A stretch of DNA of 7,995 nucleotides from Parachlamydiales bacterium. GTDB lineage: Bacteria; Chlamydiota; Chlamydiia; Chlamydiales; Simkaniaceae. The position numbers and the translations under genes are program-made. Numbering within the stretch: the first letter of the stretch is position 1; every line of letters starts with the position of its first letter. Below are positions 1 to 6,276 of the stretch, one piece after another. The stretch lies in contig DAOWHK010000178.1 of NCBI GenBank assembly GCA_030641465.1, positions 1 to 7,995 on the forward strand, read 5' to 3'. Below the pieces are notes generated by a model. That model saw nothing but the letters and a program-made list of their open reading frames with translations, searched no databases and had not been told where the DNA came from.

Positions 1-459
1 AAAAAGAATGGCGAGCCACTTGGACTTCATCCCTTTTTCAATATAATACATCGGGCCGCCACACATCTCTCCATGCTCATCGATCTCGCGGTATTTTATA
101 GCAAGGATCGCTTCTGCATATTTTGTTGCCATACCAACTAGCGCTGCCACCCACATCCAAAATAAGGAGCCAAGGCCTCCGATTGCAATGGCTGTTGCAA
201 CGCCTGTGATGCTTCCTATCCCAATTGTTGCTGCTAGTGCTGTCATAAGCGCCTGAAAATGACTAATATCTCCCTCAGCACCGTCATCATGCCTAGAAAA
301 AGCAAGCTTATGTGCATACCAAAGGTATCGAAACTGAAGAGCTCGGGTACGTATGGTTAAATAAATACCAACTACTACGAGTAATATTAAAAGAGGTGCG
401 CCCCAAATCCAATTATTTAGAGTATTGATCCAATGCTGTGCTATTTCCATGAAGTCCAT
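1..459 (-). CDS. AGCS-family sodium:alanine/glycine symporter, N-terminal part
   Basis: This is an inner-membrane secondary transporter expected to import alanine or glycine with Na+ (AGCS family, often named AlsT, DagA or AgcS). Only the first 153 codons lie in the window; the rest runs off the left edge, against a family length of about 450-550 residues. After a short N-terminal segment, residues 20-36 form a first membrane helix, followed by TRALQFRYL, which matches the family's usual T-x-x-x-Q-F/L-R loop. Residues 78-103 carry the glycine-rich signature followed by FWMW (100-103), then [16 protein letters not shown] (109-124) and GGPMYYI (134-140), all typical of AGCS proteins. The usual GxGNI motif reads GIGSI here, at residues 80-84. 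The start is ATG at 459; a second ATG at 450 is possible and neither has a strong Shine-Dalgarno. The gene lies 18 bp after the stop of the substrate-binding protein gene and is probably co-transcribed with it. The exact amino acid transported cannot be read from this fragment. Confidence 0.9.
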   Translation of the reverse strand, partial: MDFMEIAQHWINTLNNWIWGAPLLILLVVVGIYLTIRTRALQFRYLWYAHKLAFSRHDDGAEGDISHFQALMTALAATIGIGSITGVATAIAIGGLGSLFWMWVAALVGMATKYAEAILAIKYREIDEHGEMCGGPMYYIEKGMKSKWLAILF

Positions 460-477
460 AGTGAAAAAATTGCTCGT

Positions 478-1380
478 TTAAAAATCTACGAGGTTTTTTC
501 TGAGTAAAAAGTTTTTAGCAACATTGTGCACTGATTTCCCCTTTATTTCTACTTGATAATTCATCATTTGCATTTCTTGATTGGAAATTTGTTGACTAAG
601 TTTGCTCAAAATGATTTCCATTTGAGGAAATTTTTGCAAAGCGGATTTGCGTACTAGAGGCGCTGCCAAGTAGGCAGGAAGTGCGTTTTTATCATCTTCA
701 AGTAATAGTAGGTGATCTGAAAAAATAGCACCATCTGTTGAATAACTATTTACTAGTTCATTACTTTTATTTTTAAGAGAAAGGTATAATAATGCGTGAT
801 TCATTAACATTGCGTGAGAAAAATCCAAAGAGTAAGTTTTTTCGAGCAGTAACCTCTCAGCTCTTGCGCTAAATTCAAGATCAAAAGCTATTTTACATGG
901 ATTCCCTTCTAAGTCAGAAATTTTTGTGATTCCTAATGCTTCAGCTCTTGCTCGATTCATAACCAGAGCATAAGTATTATTAAAACCGAATGAAGAAAGC
1001 CAAACTAAATTATATCGAGTTTCAAATTCTTCTTTAACAACTTCAAATACATTAGAAAGTTGGGGGTCTTTTTTTAGAATACCAACAAGTGCTGTCCCTG
1101 TATATTCAGAGTAAAGATCAATATCTCCTGAAAGAAGAGCATGAAAACAAATATATGTACTATCAAGATTGAACTTTCTTCGGACTTTAAACCCCGAATG
1201 GGTCTCAAGCATTTGTGCCATTATTTCGGACAAAATCTGTTGCTCGGTACAATTTTTTGCACCAACGACAATGGTATCTTGGCCTTTTGAATGTTTAACG
1301 ACTAAATGGACTATCATCAAACATACAGACAAGATAAATGTACTAAAAAACAGGATACTACGATTTTTTAGATGAAACAT
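478..1380 (-). CDS. Glycine betaine/choline-type ABC transporter substrate-binding protein (OpuAC/ProX-like), membrane-anchored
   Basis: This is the extracytoplasmic binding component of an ABC importer for quaternary ammonium compounds such as glycine betaine, choline or carnitine. From the ATG at 1380 the protein has 300 residues. It begins with a basic stretch and a 20-residue hydrophobic segment (about residues 8-27), with no lipobox, so it is a signal anchor or an uncleaved signal peptide. The binding domain follows: VGAKNCTEQQILSE matches the usual VGxKxFTEQ-ILxE opening, then YSEYTGTAL, GFNNTYALVM, YSTDGAI, and LEDDKNALPAY with AAPLVR, all in family order. The frame is open to an ATG at 1449, but that start would lie 3 bp from the divergent DAHP synthase start and would add a second hydrophobic stretch ahead of the anchor, so I prefer 1380. 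No permease or ATPase gene is visible beside it; the next gene is an AGCS symporter. The family is clear, the ligand is not. Confidence 0.85.
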   Translation of the reverse strand: MFHLKNRSILFFSTFILSVCLMIVHLVVKHSKGQDTIVVGAKNCTEQQILSEIMAQMLETHSGFKVRRKFNLDSTYICFHALLSGDIDLYSEYTGTALVGILKKDPQLSNVFEVVKEEFETRYNLVWLSSFGFNNTYALVMNRARAEALGITKISDLEGNPCKIAFDLEFSARAERLLLEKTYSLDFSHAMLMNHALLYLSLKNKSNELVNSYSTDGAIFSDHLLLLEDDKNALPAYLAAPLVRKSALQKFPQMEIILSKLSQQISNQEMQMMNYQVEIKGKSVHNVAKNFLLRKNLVDF

Positions 1381-1452
1381 GGATCCATTTTCTGCAATTT
1401 CTAAAATTAACAAAAGAAAAATTTCATTGCGCAAGAAAATCCCCAACATGCT
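1381..1452. promoter_or_regulatory. Divergent intergenic region between the binding-protein and DAHP synthase genes
   Basis: This gap of 72 bp must carry, or lie close to, the promoters of two genes transcribed away from each other. On the minus strand a weak pair is visible: TTGCGC (about 1425-1430) and GTTAAT about 17 bp further on. On the plus strand TAAAAT (1402-1407) resembles a -10 box but has no matching -35 at proper spacing. None of these matches is strong, so the region is listed for its position rather than for a convincing motif. Confidence 0.3.
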
Positions 1453-2541
1453 ATGAGTAGGTCTCTAAAGGAATTGAATCAGGATTTACTTGAAATAATT
1501 ATGGTGCCGCAGTCTAATTTTTTTTCTCCAAGCGAAGTCAAAAAACACCTTAGAGCAAGCATTCAAGAGATGGAATTTGTCTCAAAAATGCGCAAAATCT
1601 CAAAAAATATTTTATCAGGCACTGATCCAAGGCTACTGATTGTTGTGGGGCCATGCTCAATCCATCACATGGATTCTGCGATAGATTATGCAAGGCGCTT
1701 AAAAGAGCTTCAAGAGAGAATAAAAGATCATTGTTTTCTGATTATGCGTGCCTACATCGAAAAACCAAGATCTACGATTGGGTGGAAAGGCTTTTGTTAT
1801 GACCCAAGACTCGATGGAAGCTGCGATTTGAAATCTGGCGTTATTTCTTCTAGAAAACTTTTTCTAAAGCTTGCAGCCATGGAAGTGCCCGTTGCAACGG
1901 AATTTCTCGACCCTCTTCTAGCACCTTATTTTGAGGAGCTCATTACTTGGGGATTTATTGGAGCTAGGACCTCAGCTTCACAAATCCATCGGCAAATGGC
2001 ATCAAAGCTTTCTATGCCAATTGGTTTTAAAAATGGCATGGATGGAAACCTAAACCTCGCTGTCGGCGGAATCATTGCAGCAAATGCTAATCAAACCTTT
2101 CTAGGAATTAATGATGAGGGTCAAATTACGCACTATAATACTAAGGGAAATTCGAATACCCATCTTGTGTTAAGAGGCTCTATGAATCGGGGAAATTTTG
2201 ATGAAAAGTCTATTCAAGAAGCCATCGACTTGCAAAATGCTATGCAGATTAAAAGCCCAATACTTATCGATTGTTCCCATGGCAACAGCAATAAAGTTCC
2301 CCTTAATCAAAAAAGCGCTTTTTTCTCGGTTTTAAAGCAAAAAATGGCTGGAAATACATCTATTATGGGGATGATGCTAGAGAGTCACATCCAAGGAGAG
2401 TCTCAGCCTTTTTTCCATCAAGGCCAACACACTGCAAAAGATATTTCCATAACGGATCCTTGCTTAGATTGGGAATCAACAAAAGAGCTTATTCTTGCAG
2501 CGGCGTCCATTCAAGAGGAATATGCTGCTTGTCAAGTGTAA
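1453..2541 (+). CDS. aroG: 3-deoxy-7-phosphoheptulonate (DAHP) synthase, class I (AroF/AroG/AroH type)
   Basis: This cytoplasmic enzyme condenses phosphoenolpyruvate with erythrose 4-phosphate, the first step of the shikimate pathway to chorismate, aromatic amino acids and folate. The 362-residue protein is close to the roughly 350 residues of the E. coli isozymes and aligns along its whole length. Visible motifs are VGPCSIH (65-71), EKPRSTIGWKG (103-113), ATEFLDP (148-154), GARTSASQIHR (170-180), GFKNGMDG (191-198), DCSHGNSN (273-280), MMLESH (307-312) and ISITDPCLDW (331-340). By comparison with E. coli AroG (C61, H268, E302, D326) the metal ligands are C68, H276, E310 and D335. The N-terminal segment from residue 5 aligns with the regulatory arm of AroG, which supports the ATG at 1453 over a later ATG at 1501. 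The sequence does not tell which aromatic amino acid, if any, inhibits it. The gene stands alone, with no other aro gene in the window, and its 3' end overlaps the convergent lipoprotein gene by 53 bp. Confidence 0.95.
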   Translation: MSRSLKELNQDLLEIIMVPQSNFFSPSEVKKHLRASIQEMEFVSKMRKISKNILSGTDPRLLIVVGPCSIHHMDSAIDYARRLKELQERIKDHCFLIMRAYIEKPRSTIGWKGFCYDPRLDGSCDLKSGVISSRKLFLKLAAMEVPVATEFLDPLLAPYFEELITWGFIGARTSASQIHRQMASKLSMPIGFKNGMDGNLNLAVGGIIAANANQTFLGINDEGQITHYNTKGNSNTHLVLRGSMNRGNFDEKSIQEAIDLQNAMQIKSPILIDCSHGNSNKVPLNQKSAFFSVLKQKMAGNTSIMGMMLESHIQGESQPFFHQGQHTAKDISITDPCLDWESTKELILAAASIQEEYAACQV

Positions 2542-2953
2542 TGAGCTCAGTCCAAAGCCTCTGCTTCCACGACTTTACAGTCCTACCTTTGCTATTTACA
2601 ATTTCTACTTTATAAGTCAAAAACCCTTCTGTTTCGAGATATTTTTCATCAAGTAACGGATAAATTTGAAATCCTCTCCCCTTCCCTAAAGGAAATTCCA
2701 GAACTTCTTGGCTTAAATTTTTATAAAGAATTTCAAGTTTTAGTATTAATCCTTCTTGAAGCTCCCTTGTAGGAACTTTCCAATGCACGATCAACTGCTC
2801 CCCAATAGGTACCTTTTTTTGACGAGGATCAGGACTTTTTACAAAAATACTTGCAAGGGACTCCTTATTCACAGGTTCTTTTAAGATTGAGAGAAAAGGG
2901 GAACTGCACCCTAGAATAAATATAAGGAAAATAGGTAGTATTTTGATCATCAT
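2489..2953 (-). CDS. Small predicted lipoprotein of unknown function
   Basis: I do not recognise this 154-residue protein as a named family. It has a short basic N-terminus, a hydrophobic stretch (residues 5-14) and a lipobox ending I-L-G-C with Cys16, so signal peptidase II processing and lipidation are expected. The residues after the cysteine are Ser-Ser, which under the E. coli sorting rule favours the outer membrane. The mature part of about 139 residues has no further hydrophobic segment. It alternates charged and aliphatic residues (for example QLIVHWKVP, residues 53-61, and TYKVEIVN, 113-120) in a way that suggests a small beta-rich domain. The last 17 codons and stop overlap the end of the convergent DAHP synthase gene in antisense. 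The start (ATG 2953, with another ATG at 2950) lies 13 bp from the divergent Nudix gene. The signal sequence is strong evidence that this is a real gene; its function is unknown. Confidence 0.8.
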   Translation of the reverse strand: MMIKILPIFLIFILGCSSPFLSILKEPVNKESLASIFVKSPDPRQKKVPIGEQLIVHWKVPTRELQEGLILKLEILYKNLSQEVLEFPLGKGRGFQIYPLLDEKYLETEGFLTYKVEIVNSKGRTVKSWKQRLWTELITLDKQHIPLEWTPLQE

Positions 2954-2957
2954 AGGA
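2954..2957 (+). promoter_or_regulatory. Ribosome binding site of the Nudix gene
   Basis: AGGA lies 9 nt ahead of the ATG at 2967 and supports that start. It occupies almost the whole 13-bp gap between the divergent lipoprotein and Nudix start codons, so the promoters of both genes must sit inside each other's coding regions. Confidence 0.55.
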
Positions 2958-2966
2958 AAAATATAA

Positions 2967-3476
2967 ATGAAAGATTATTCTAAGGAAAGTGTAAACGCTA
3001 TTGTCTTTGATGAAAGTCGCTCTAAGGCTCTTCTTATCAAGCGGCGCGATGTTCCTGTGTGGGTGCTTCCAGGTGGTGGAATTGAGAAAGGCGAGTCCCC
3101 TGCTACCGCTGCGCTCCGAGAACTATTTGAAGAAACTGGCTGTAAAATGAAAATTTTACGTAAAGTTGGGGAATATTTTCCAGTCTGTCGCCTTGCAAAA
3201 GTCACCCATTTTTTTGAATGTCAAATCATTTCTGGAGATCTTTCTATTGGAGTGGAAACAAAAGAGATTCAATTTTTTCCATTAACAAAACTTCCTAAAA
3301 AAATTCCTCCACCATATCCAGATTGGATTCAAGATGCGACTAAAAATCATCCTTGTCTTTTGAAAAAAAAGATTACGAGCGTTACCTATAAAGCATTTAT
3401 CAAATATCTTTTTTCTCACCCCATCTTGGTCCTGCGATTTTTATTATCAAAAATCGGATTACATATTAACTCTTAG
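2967..3476 (+). CDS. Nudix hydrolase
   Basis: This is a Mg2+-dependent pyrophosphohydrolase of the Nudix superfamily, which cleaves nucleoside diphosphates linked to another moiety (damaged dNTPs, ADP-ribose, dinucleoside polyphosphates or similar). The complete Nudix box G-x5-E-x7-R-E-U-x-E-E-x-G-U is present at residues 37-59: G37, E43, R51, E52, E55, E56 and G58. It is preceded by WVLPGGG (32-38). The first strand (NAIVFDE) begins at residue 10, so the ATG at 2967, with AGGA 9 nt upstream, is a good start. The protein has 169 residues. The Nudix fold should end near residue 135, after which there is a lysine-rich stretch and then a hydrophobic, basic tail (about 148-166, HPILVLRFLLSKIGL) that is not part of the usual fold and could contact membrane or a partner. 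Substrate cannot be assigned: I see no recognisable MutT, ADP-ribose or Ap4A subgroup motif outside the box. Confidence 0.93.
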   Translation: MKDYSKESVNAIVFDESRSKALLIKRRDVPVWVLPGGGIEKGESPATAALRELFEETGCKMKILRKVGEYFPVCRLAKVTHFFECQIISGDLSIGVETKEIQFFPLTKLPKKIPPPYPDWIQDATKNHPCLLKKKITSVTYKAFIKYLFSHPILVLRFLLSKIGLHINS

Positions 3477-3494
3477 TTTTAATAGGAGAGCACG

Positions 3495-3523
3495 TTTAAT
3501 CTTATTTGTTTTTGTGTTATTAT
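3495..3523 (+). promoter_or_regulatory. Candidate sigma-70-like promoter for the TPR-like gene
   Basis: TTTAAT (3495-3500; 3 of 6 matches to TTGACA) and TATTAT (3518-3523; 5 of 6 matches to TATAAT) are separated by exactly 17 bp. Transcription would begin near 3530 and leave an A-rich leader of about 28 nt before the ATG at 3558. The region is almost pure A+T, so a chance match is possible. Confidence 0.4.
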
Positions 3524-3545
3524 ATTAATAAAACAAACACAAAAA
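3509..3545. repeat. Inverted repeat, 10-bp arms, in the leader of the TPR-like gene
   Basis: TTTTTGTGTT (3509-3518) is repeated as its exact reverse complement AACACAAAAA (3536-3545), with 17 bp between. A second, inner palindrome TTATT/AATAA (3517-3521 and 3527-3531) lies within it. The left arm abuts the candidate -10 box. The arms have little G+C and no T-run follows the right arm on the plus strand, so it does not look like an intrinsic terminator. It could be an operator or only low-complexity sequence. Confidence 0.45.
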
Positions 3546-3546
3546 A

Positions 3547-3550
3547 AAGG
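3547..3550 (+). promoter_or_regulatory. Ribosome binding site of the TPR-like gene
   Basis: AAGG at the end of an A-run lies 7 nt ahead of the ATG at 3558 and supports that start codon. Confidence 0.5.
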
Positions 3551-3557
3551 TTATTAT

Positions 3558-4778
3558 ATGCAACCATCAAATCAACATTTTACTAACAATTGGGAAGGTG
3601 CTAGGGCTTACGGGGAGTACTTAGAAAACTTACGAGATTATAAAAAACCACTTATTACTTACGGACATCAAGCTCCTGTAGAAACCGACGTCAAACAAAA
3701 ACTTATAGCCGGTATTTCGCAGCGAAGTATTCATATTTTTAGAGCGAGTTTTAATATTCCTGACCTGATTCACCAAGTTAAAGAAACTTCTCCAAAGAAT
3801 TTAAATTTTTCTGCATCGTTTGAGAAGGTTATTTCTCTAATGGACGCCTTTTATCAAAGTGAACCGTATCCTACAACACCAAGATACCTTTGGTTTATTC
3901 AAGAACTCGGGGAGCTTACTCCAGCTGTAGCAATTCTAGAAATAACTCCTCCATCAAGTGAATCTGATGATGAGGGCCCAGCACCAGCTCTGGCAGCAAG
4001 AGTACCAGAAGCTGAAGGTTCGGGCTTTAGCTCTGGTGAAGACATCGGTTTAGAAGAAATAAGAACTGATGCAGAAACAGCCCTGCGAGATCTTCGGTTT
4101 GATGAAGCGATTGAATTATTTACTACTCTTGGGAATGCAGAAAAAGTAAAAGAAACGAGAATTGCAGCTGGAAACCACTTCTTTAGTCATTCTCCAATTA
4201 TTCCTAGAACTATTTTTAAAGGCGCCCATGTTGACTATAGTCAACCTCTTCGCTTTTTAGAACCTTTAATGGTACACGCTCTAGAAAGTGGTGATTTCAG
4301 CGAGATCAAGGCTTCCCGAGAAGGCACAGAAAATTGGACGGAGCAGTTAATTCATACGTACTCTCGATTGGGACAGCCTCAAAAAGGGGTTGCCTTTGCT
4401 ATGCAAATTGCATCGCATTTCGAAGCTAGAATGAAAGAGCCAGCAGGAAACTTATTCACACGTGAAGAAAGATTGGTTCATACTAACGCCCATACGGCCC
4501 ACATCCTCTATGCTATTAAGTTTTATGAATTAGCCTGTTCAATTAAACCAGACGATGGTGAGATCCATTTTAGAAAAGGTCTTCTTCAAGAATATTTTTC
4601 TGAAAAGGTTGATGCTTTTCAAAGTAAAGCATTTGAGAGTTATAAAGGGGCCTATCGGTGCGATCCAAATAACCACTACTATGCAAATAGAGTGCGGCTC
4701 TGGAACCAGATCACAGGAGTTGGAACAGGTGATAACGCCTCATATCCACTTCCAGCTTTTCCAAATGGATTAGACTAG
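3558..4778 (+). CDS. Unrecognised protein with TPR-like helical repeats (possible secreted or host-interaction protein)
   Basis: I do not recognise this 406-residue protein. It has no signal peptide and no membrane helix. Residues 1-130 are a mixed, mostly polar region. Residues 131-165 are an acidic, Ser/Pro/Ala-rich linker (SSESDDEGPAPALAA, 133-147) that is locally richer in G+C than its surroundings and is probably disordered. From residue 173 onward the protein is helical and resembles tetratricopeptide repeats: about 176-209 (RFDEAIELFTTLG, 180-192), 314-336 (YAIKFYELACSIKPDD, 318-333) and 344-375 (AFESYKGAYRCDPNNHYYA, 358-376). The last two have the usual A/Y/F spacing and end in a D/P turn. 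It stands alone, with its own candidate promoter and ribosome site. TPR proteins bind other proteins, and in chlamydiae such orphan genes are sometimes secretion chaperones or effectors, but nothing here proves secretion. The TAG stop at 4776-4778 is followed by 30 open codons in frame, so the gene may have been longer or may be shortened here. Confidence 0.8.
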   Translation: MQPSNQHFTNNWEGARAYGEYLENLRDYKKPLITYGHQAPVETDVKQKLIAGISQRSIHIFRASFNIPDLIHQVKETSPKNLNFSASFEKVISLMDAFYQSEPYPTTPRYLWFIQELGELTPAVAILEITPPSSESDDEGPAPALAARVPEAEGSGFSSGEDIGLEEIRTDAETALRDLRFDEAIELFTTLGNAEKVKETRIAAGNHFFSHSPIIPRTIFKGAHVDYSQPLRFLEPLMVHALESGDFSEIKASREGTENWTEQLIHTYSRLGQPQKGVAFAMQIASHFEARMKEPAGNLFTREERLVHTNAHTAHILYAIKFYELACSIKPDDGEIHFRKGLLQEYFSEKVDAFQSKAFESYKGAYRCDPNNHYYANRVRLWNQITGVGTGDNASYPLPAFPNGLD

Positions 4779-4871
4779 GTTTATCAAATAGAGTTTCGGG
4801 AAAACATCTTTAATTATTTCAGCGATTTTAACCCGTACAATGCAGAGCCTGAAGTTCCACGTAAGAACTAA
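4779..4871 (+). other. Open in-frame extension after the TAG stop of the TPR-like gene
   Basis: Reading on past the TAG at 4776-4778 in the same frame gives 30 sense codons before TAA (4869-4871). The predicted peptide begins VYQIEFRENIFNYF and ends [12 protein letters not shown], a charged and aromatic composition that looks like protein. It reaches just into the fumC stop codon on the other strand. This may be the original C-terminus cut off by a nonsense change, a read-through product, or a chance open stretch. By chance alone about one frame in four or fewer would stay open this long. Confidence 0.3.
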
Positions 4872-6253
4872 AGATTTACCATCTTTTTTGGATCTACAAT
4901 TTGATCAAACCGCTCTTCAGTTAATATATTTAACTCGAGGGCGGCTTTTTTTAATGTCGTCCCCTCATGATAGGCTTTTTTTACGATTTTAGCAGCCGCG
5001 TCATACCCAATTTCTTGATTAAGAGCTGTCGCTAGCATAAGAGATTGCTTTAGGTGATCATCGATCACTTGTTTGTTCGGCTTAATTCCGACAAGGCATT
5101 TATTTGTAAAATTAAGTGCGCTATCAGTTAGAAGGCGTATTGATTGCAAAAGGTTATAGATCATAACAGGTCTGTACACGTTGAGCTCAAAATGCCCTTG
5201 GGACCCTGCAAATCCAATTGTGGCATCATTTCCAAAAACTTGGGTTGCTACCATCGTCATAGATTCACACTGCGTAGGATTAACTTTTCCAGGCATAATG
5301 GATGATCCTGGCTCATTGCTTGGAATCAAGATTTCTCCTATCGCGCATCTTGGACCAGAGGCTAAAAGTCTGATATCATTTGCAATCTTTAGAAAGGAGC
5401 AAGCAAGCCTCTTTAGAGCGCCGCTCATTTCAACAATTGCATCACTTGCGGCTAGCGCTTCGAATTTGTTGGGTGCGGAAATAAAAGAGCTGCCTGTCAG
5501 CTCAGCAATTTTTTGAGCAGCTTTTTCTGCAAATCCTTTGGGGCAATTAATGCCCGTGCCAACAGCTGTCCCTCCAAGTGCAATCTCTAAAAGGTGTTTT
5601 GTTGCATTTTTAATCGCTTCTATTCCGTGGGCAATTTGAGAGGCGTAGCCTGAAAATTCCTGACCAAGGGTGAGCGGTGTTGCATCCATAAGATGGGTTC
5701 TTCCGATTTTCACAATTTCCATAAATTCAACGGATTTTTTCTGAAGAGCATCATGGAAAATTTGAAGGTTTGGCAAAAGTTCCTTTTGGATTTTTAGGAC
5801 TGCTGCAATATGCATCGCTGTTGGAAAGGTATCATTTGAAGACTGCGATTTATTGACATCATCATTTGGATGAATCGGATTTTTTGATCCGAGAAGTCCT
5901 CCTGATAGATGAATTGCAAAATTGCTAATCACCTCATTGACATTCATATTCGATTGTGTGCCCGAGCCTGTTTGCCAAACAACAAGGGGAAAGTGCTGAT
6001 CAAGATTTCCTGCAATGACCTCATCTGCTGCCTTTACAATCAAATCTTTCTTCTCTTTAGAAAGCACTCCTAAATCACAATTGATGATTGCCGCAGCTTT
6101 TTTTATATAGCCAAAGGCATGGATCACTTCAATGGGCATAGCCTCCGATCCAACCAAGAAATTTTCTTTAGAGCGCTCTGTCTGGGCGCCGTAAAATTTG
6201 TCCTTTGGGACCAATACATCTCCCATTGAATCGGTTTCAGTTCTTGTATCCAA
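4868..6253 (-). CDS. fumC: Fumarate hydratase, class II
   Basis: This cytoplasmic TCA-cycle enzyme interconverts fumarate and L-malate; it is an iron-free homotetramer of the fumarase/aspartase superfamily. The 461-residue protein matches E. coli FumC (467) in length and order. Visible motifs are DSMGDVLVP (8-16), YGAQTERS (21-28), [14 protein letters not shown] (95-108), [12 protein letters not shown] (137-148), [20 protein letters not shown] (184-203) and the superfamily signature [11 protein letters not shown] (316-326). H187 corresponds to the catalytic H188 of E. coli, and S317 to the active-site serine S318 on the mobile signature loop. The start is TTG at 6253, chosen because AAGGAGG lies 4 nt upstream. 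The first ATG (6226) is inside the DSMG segment that is conserved within other FumC proteins and would remove it. The gene follows atpK by 23 bp on the same strand, so it is probably the last gene of the V-ATPase transcript. It cannot be aspartase or argininosuccinate lyase given the GSGTQSNMN and [10 protein letters not shown] motifs. Confidence 0.97.
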   Translation of the reverse strand: MDTRTETDSMGDVLVPKDKFYGAQTERSKENFLVGSEAMPIEVIHAFGYIKKAAAIINCDLGVLSKEKKDLIVKAADEVIAGNLDQHFPLVVWQTGSGTQSNMNVNEVISNFAIHLSGGLLGSKNPIHPNDDVNKSQSSNDTFPTAMHIAAVLKIQKELLPNLQIFHDALQKKSVEFMEIVKIGRTHLMDATPLTLGQEFSGYASQIAHGIEAIKNATKHLLEIALGGTAVGTGINCPKGFAEKAAQKIAELTGSSFISAPNKFEALAASDAIVEMSGALKRLACSFLKIANDIRLLASGPRCAIGEILIPSNEPGSSIMPGKVNPTQCESMTMVATQVFGNDATIGFAGSQGHFELNVYRPVMIYNLLQSIRLLTDSALNFTNKCLVGIKPNKQVIDDHLKQSLMLATALNQEIGYDAAAKIVKKAYHEGTTLKKAALELNILTEERFDQIVDPKKMVNL

Positions 6254-6257
6254 AATT

Positions 6258-6264
6258 CCTCCTT
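6258..6264 (-). promoter_or_regulatory. Strong Shine-Dalgarno of fumC
   Basis: The minus strand reads AAGGAGG, then AATT, then TTG. This near-perfect anti-16S match decides the TTG start of fumC. It lies in the 23-bp gap after the atpK stop, consistent with translation from a shared message. Confidence 0.8.
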
Positions 6265-6276
6265 AAAATTAAGGTT

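Noticed and set aside
1169..1375. Plus-strand open frame of 68 codons antisense to the binding-protein gene
   Set aside because: It mirrors the signal anchor and first strand of a well-supported binding protein and has no independent support.
2975..3205. Minus-strand open frame of 76 codons antisense to the Nudix gene
   Set aside because: It covers the Nudix box on the other strand, has a Ser/Pro-rich unnatural composition and no ribosome site.
3435..3456. Perfect 8-bp hairpin (CGATTTTT/AAAAATCG with a 6-nt loop) at the end of the Nudix gene
   Set aside because: It lies within the coding region 20 bp before the stop, has only two G-C pairs and is not followed by a T-run, so it does not look like a terminator.
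4555..4773. Plus-strand open frame of 72 codons inside the TPR-like gene
   Set aside because: It is an alternate frame with no ribosome site, and its translation is low in natural domain features; the 406-codon frame explains the region.
4797..4835. Possible bidirectional terminator between the TPR-like gene and fumC (CGGGAAAA paired with TTTT-AA-CCCG)
   Set aside because: The stem needs a 2-nt bulge and a loop of about 21 nt, and no T-run follows on either strand.
5181..5516. Plus-strand open frame of 111 codons
   Set aside because: It is antisense to the conserved core of fumC, including the signature region, and is explained by fumC codon constraints.
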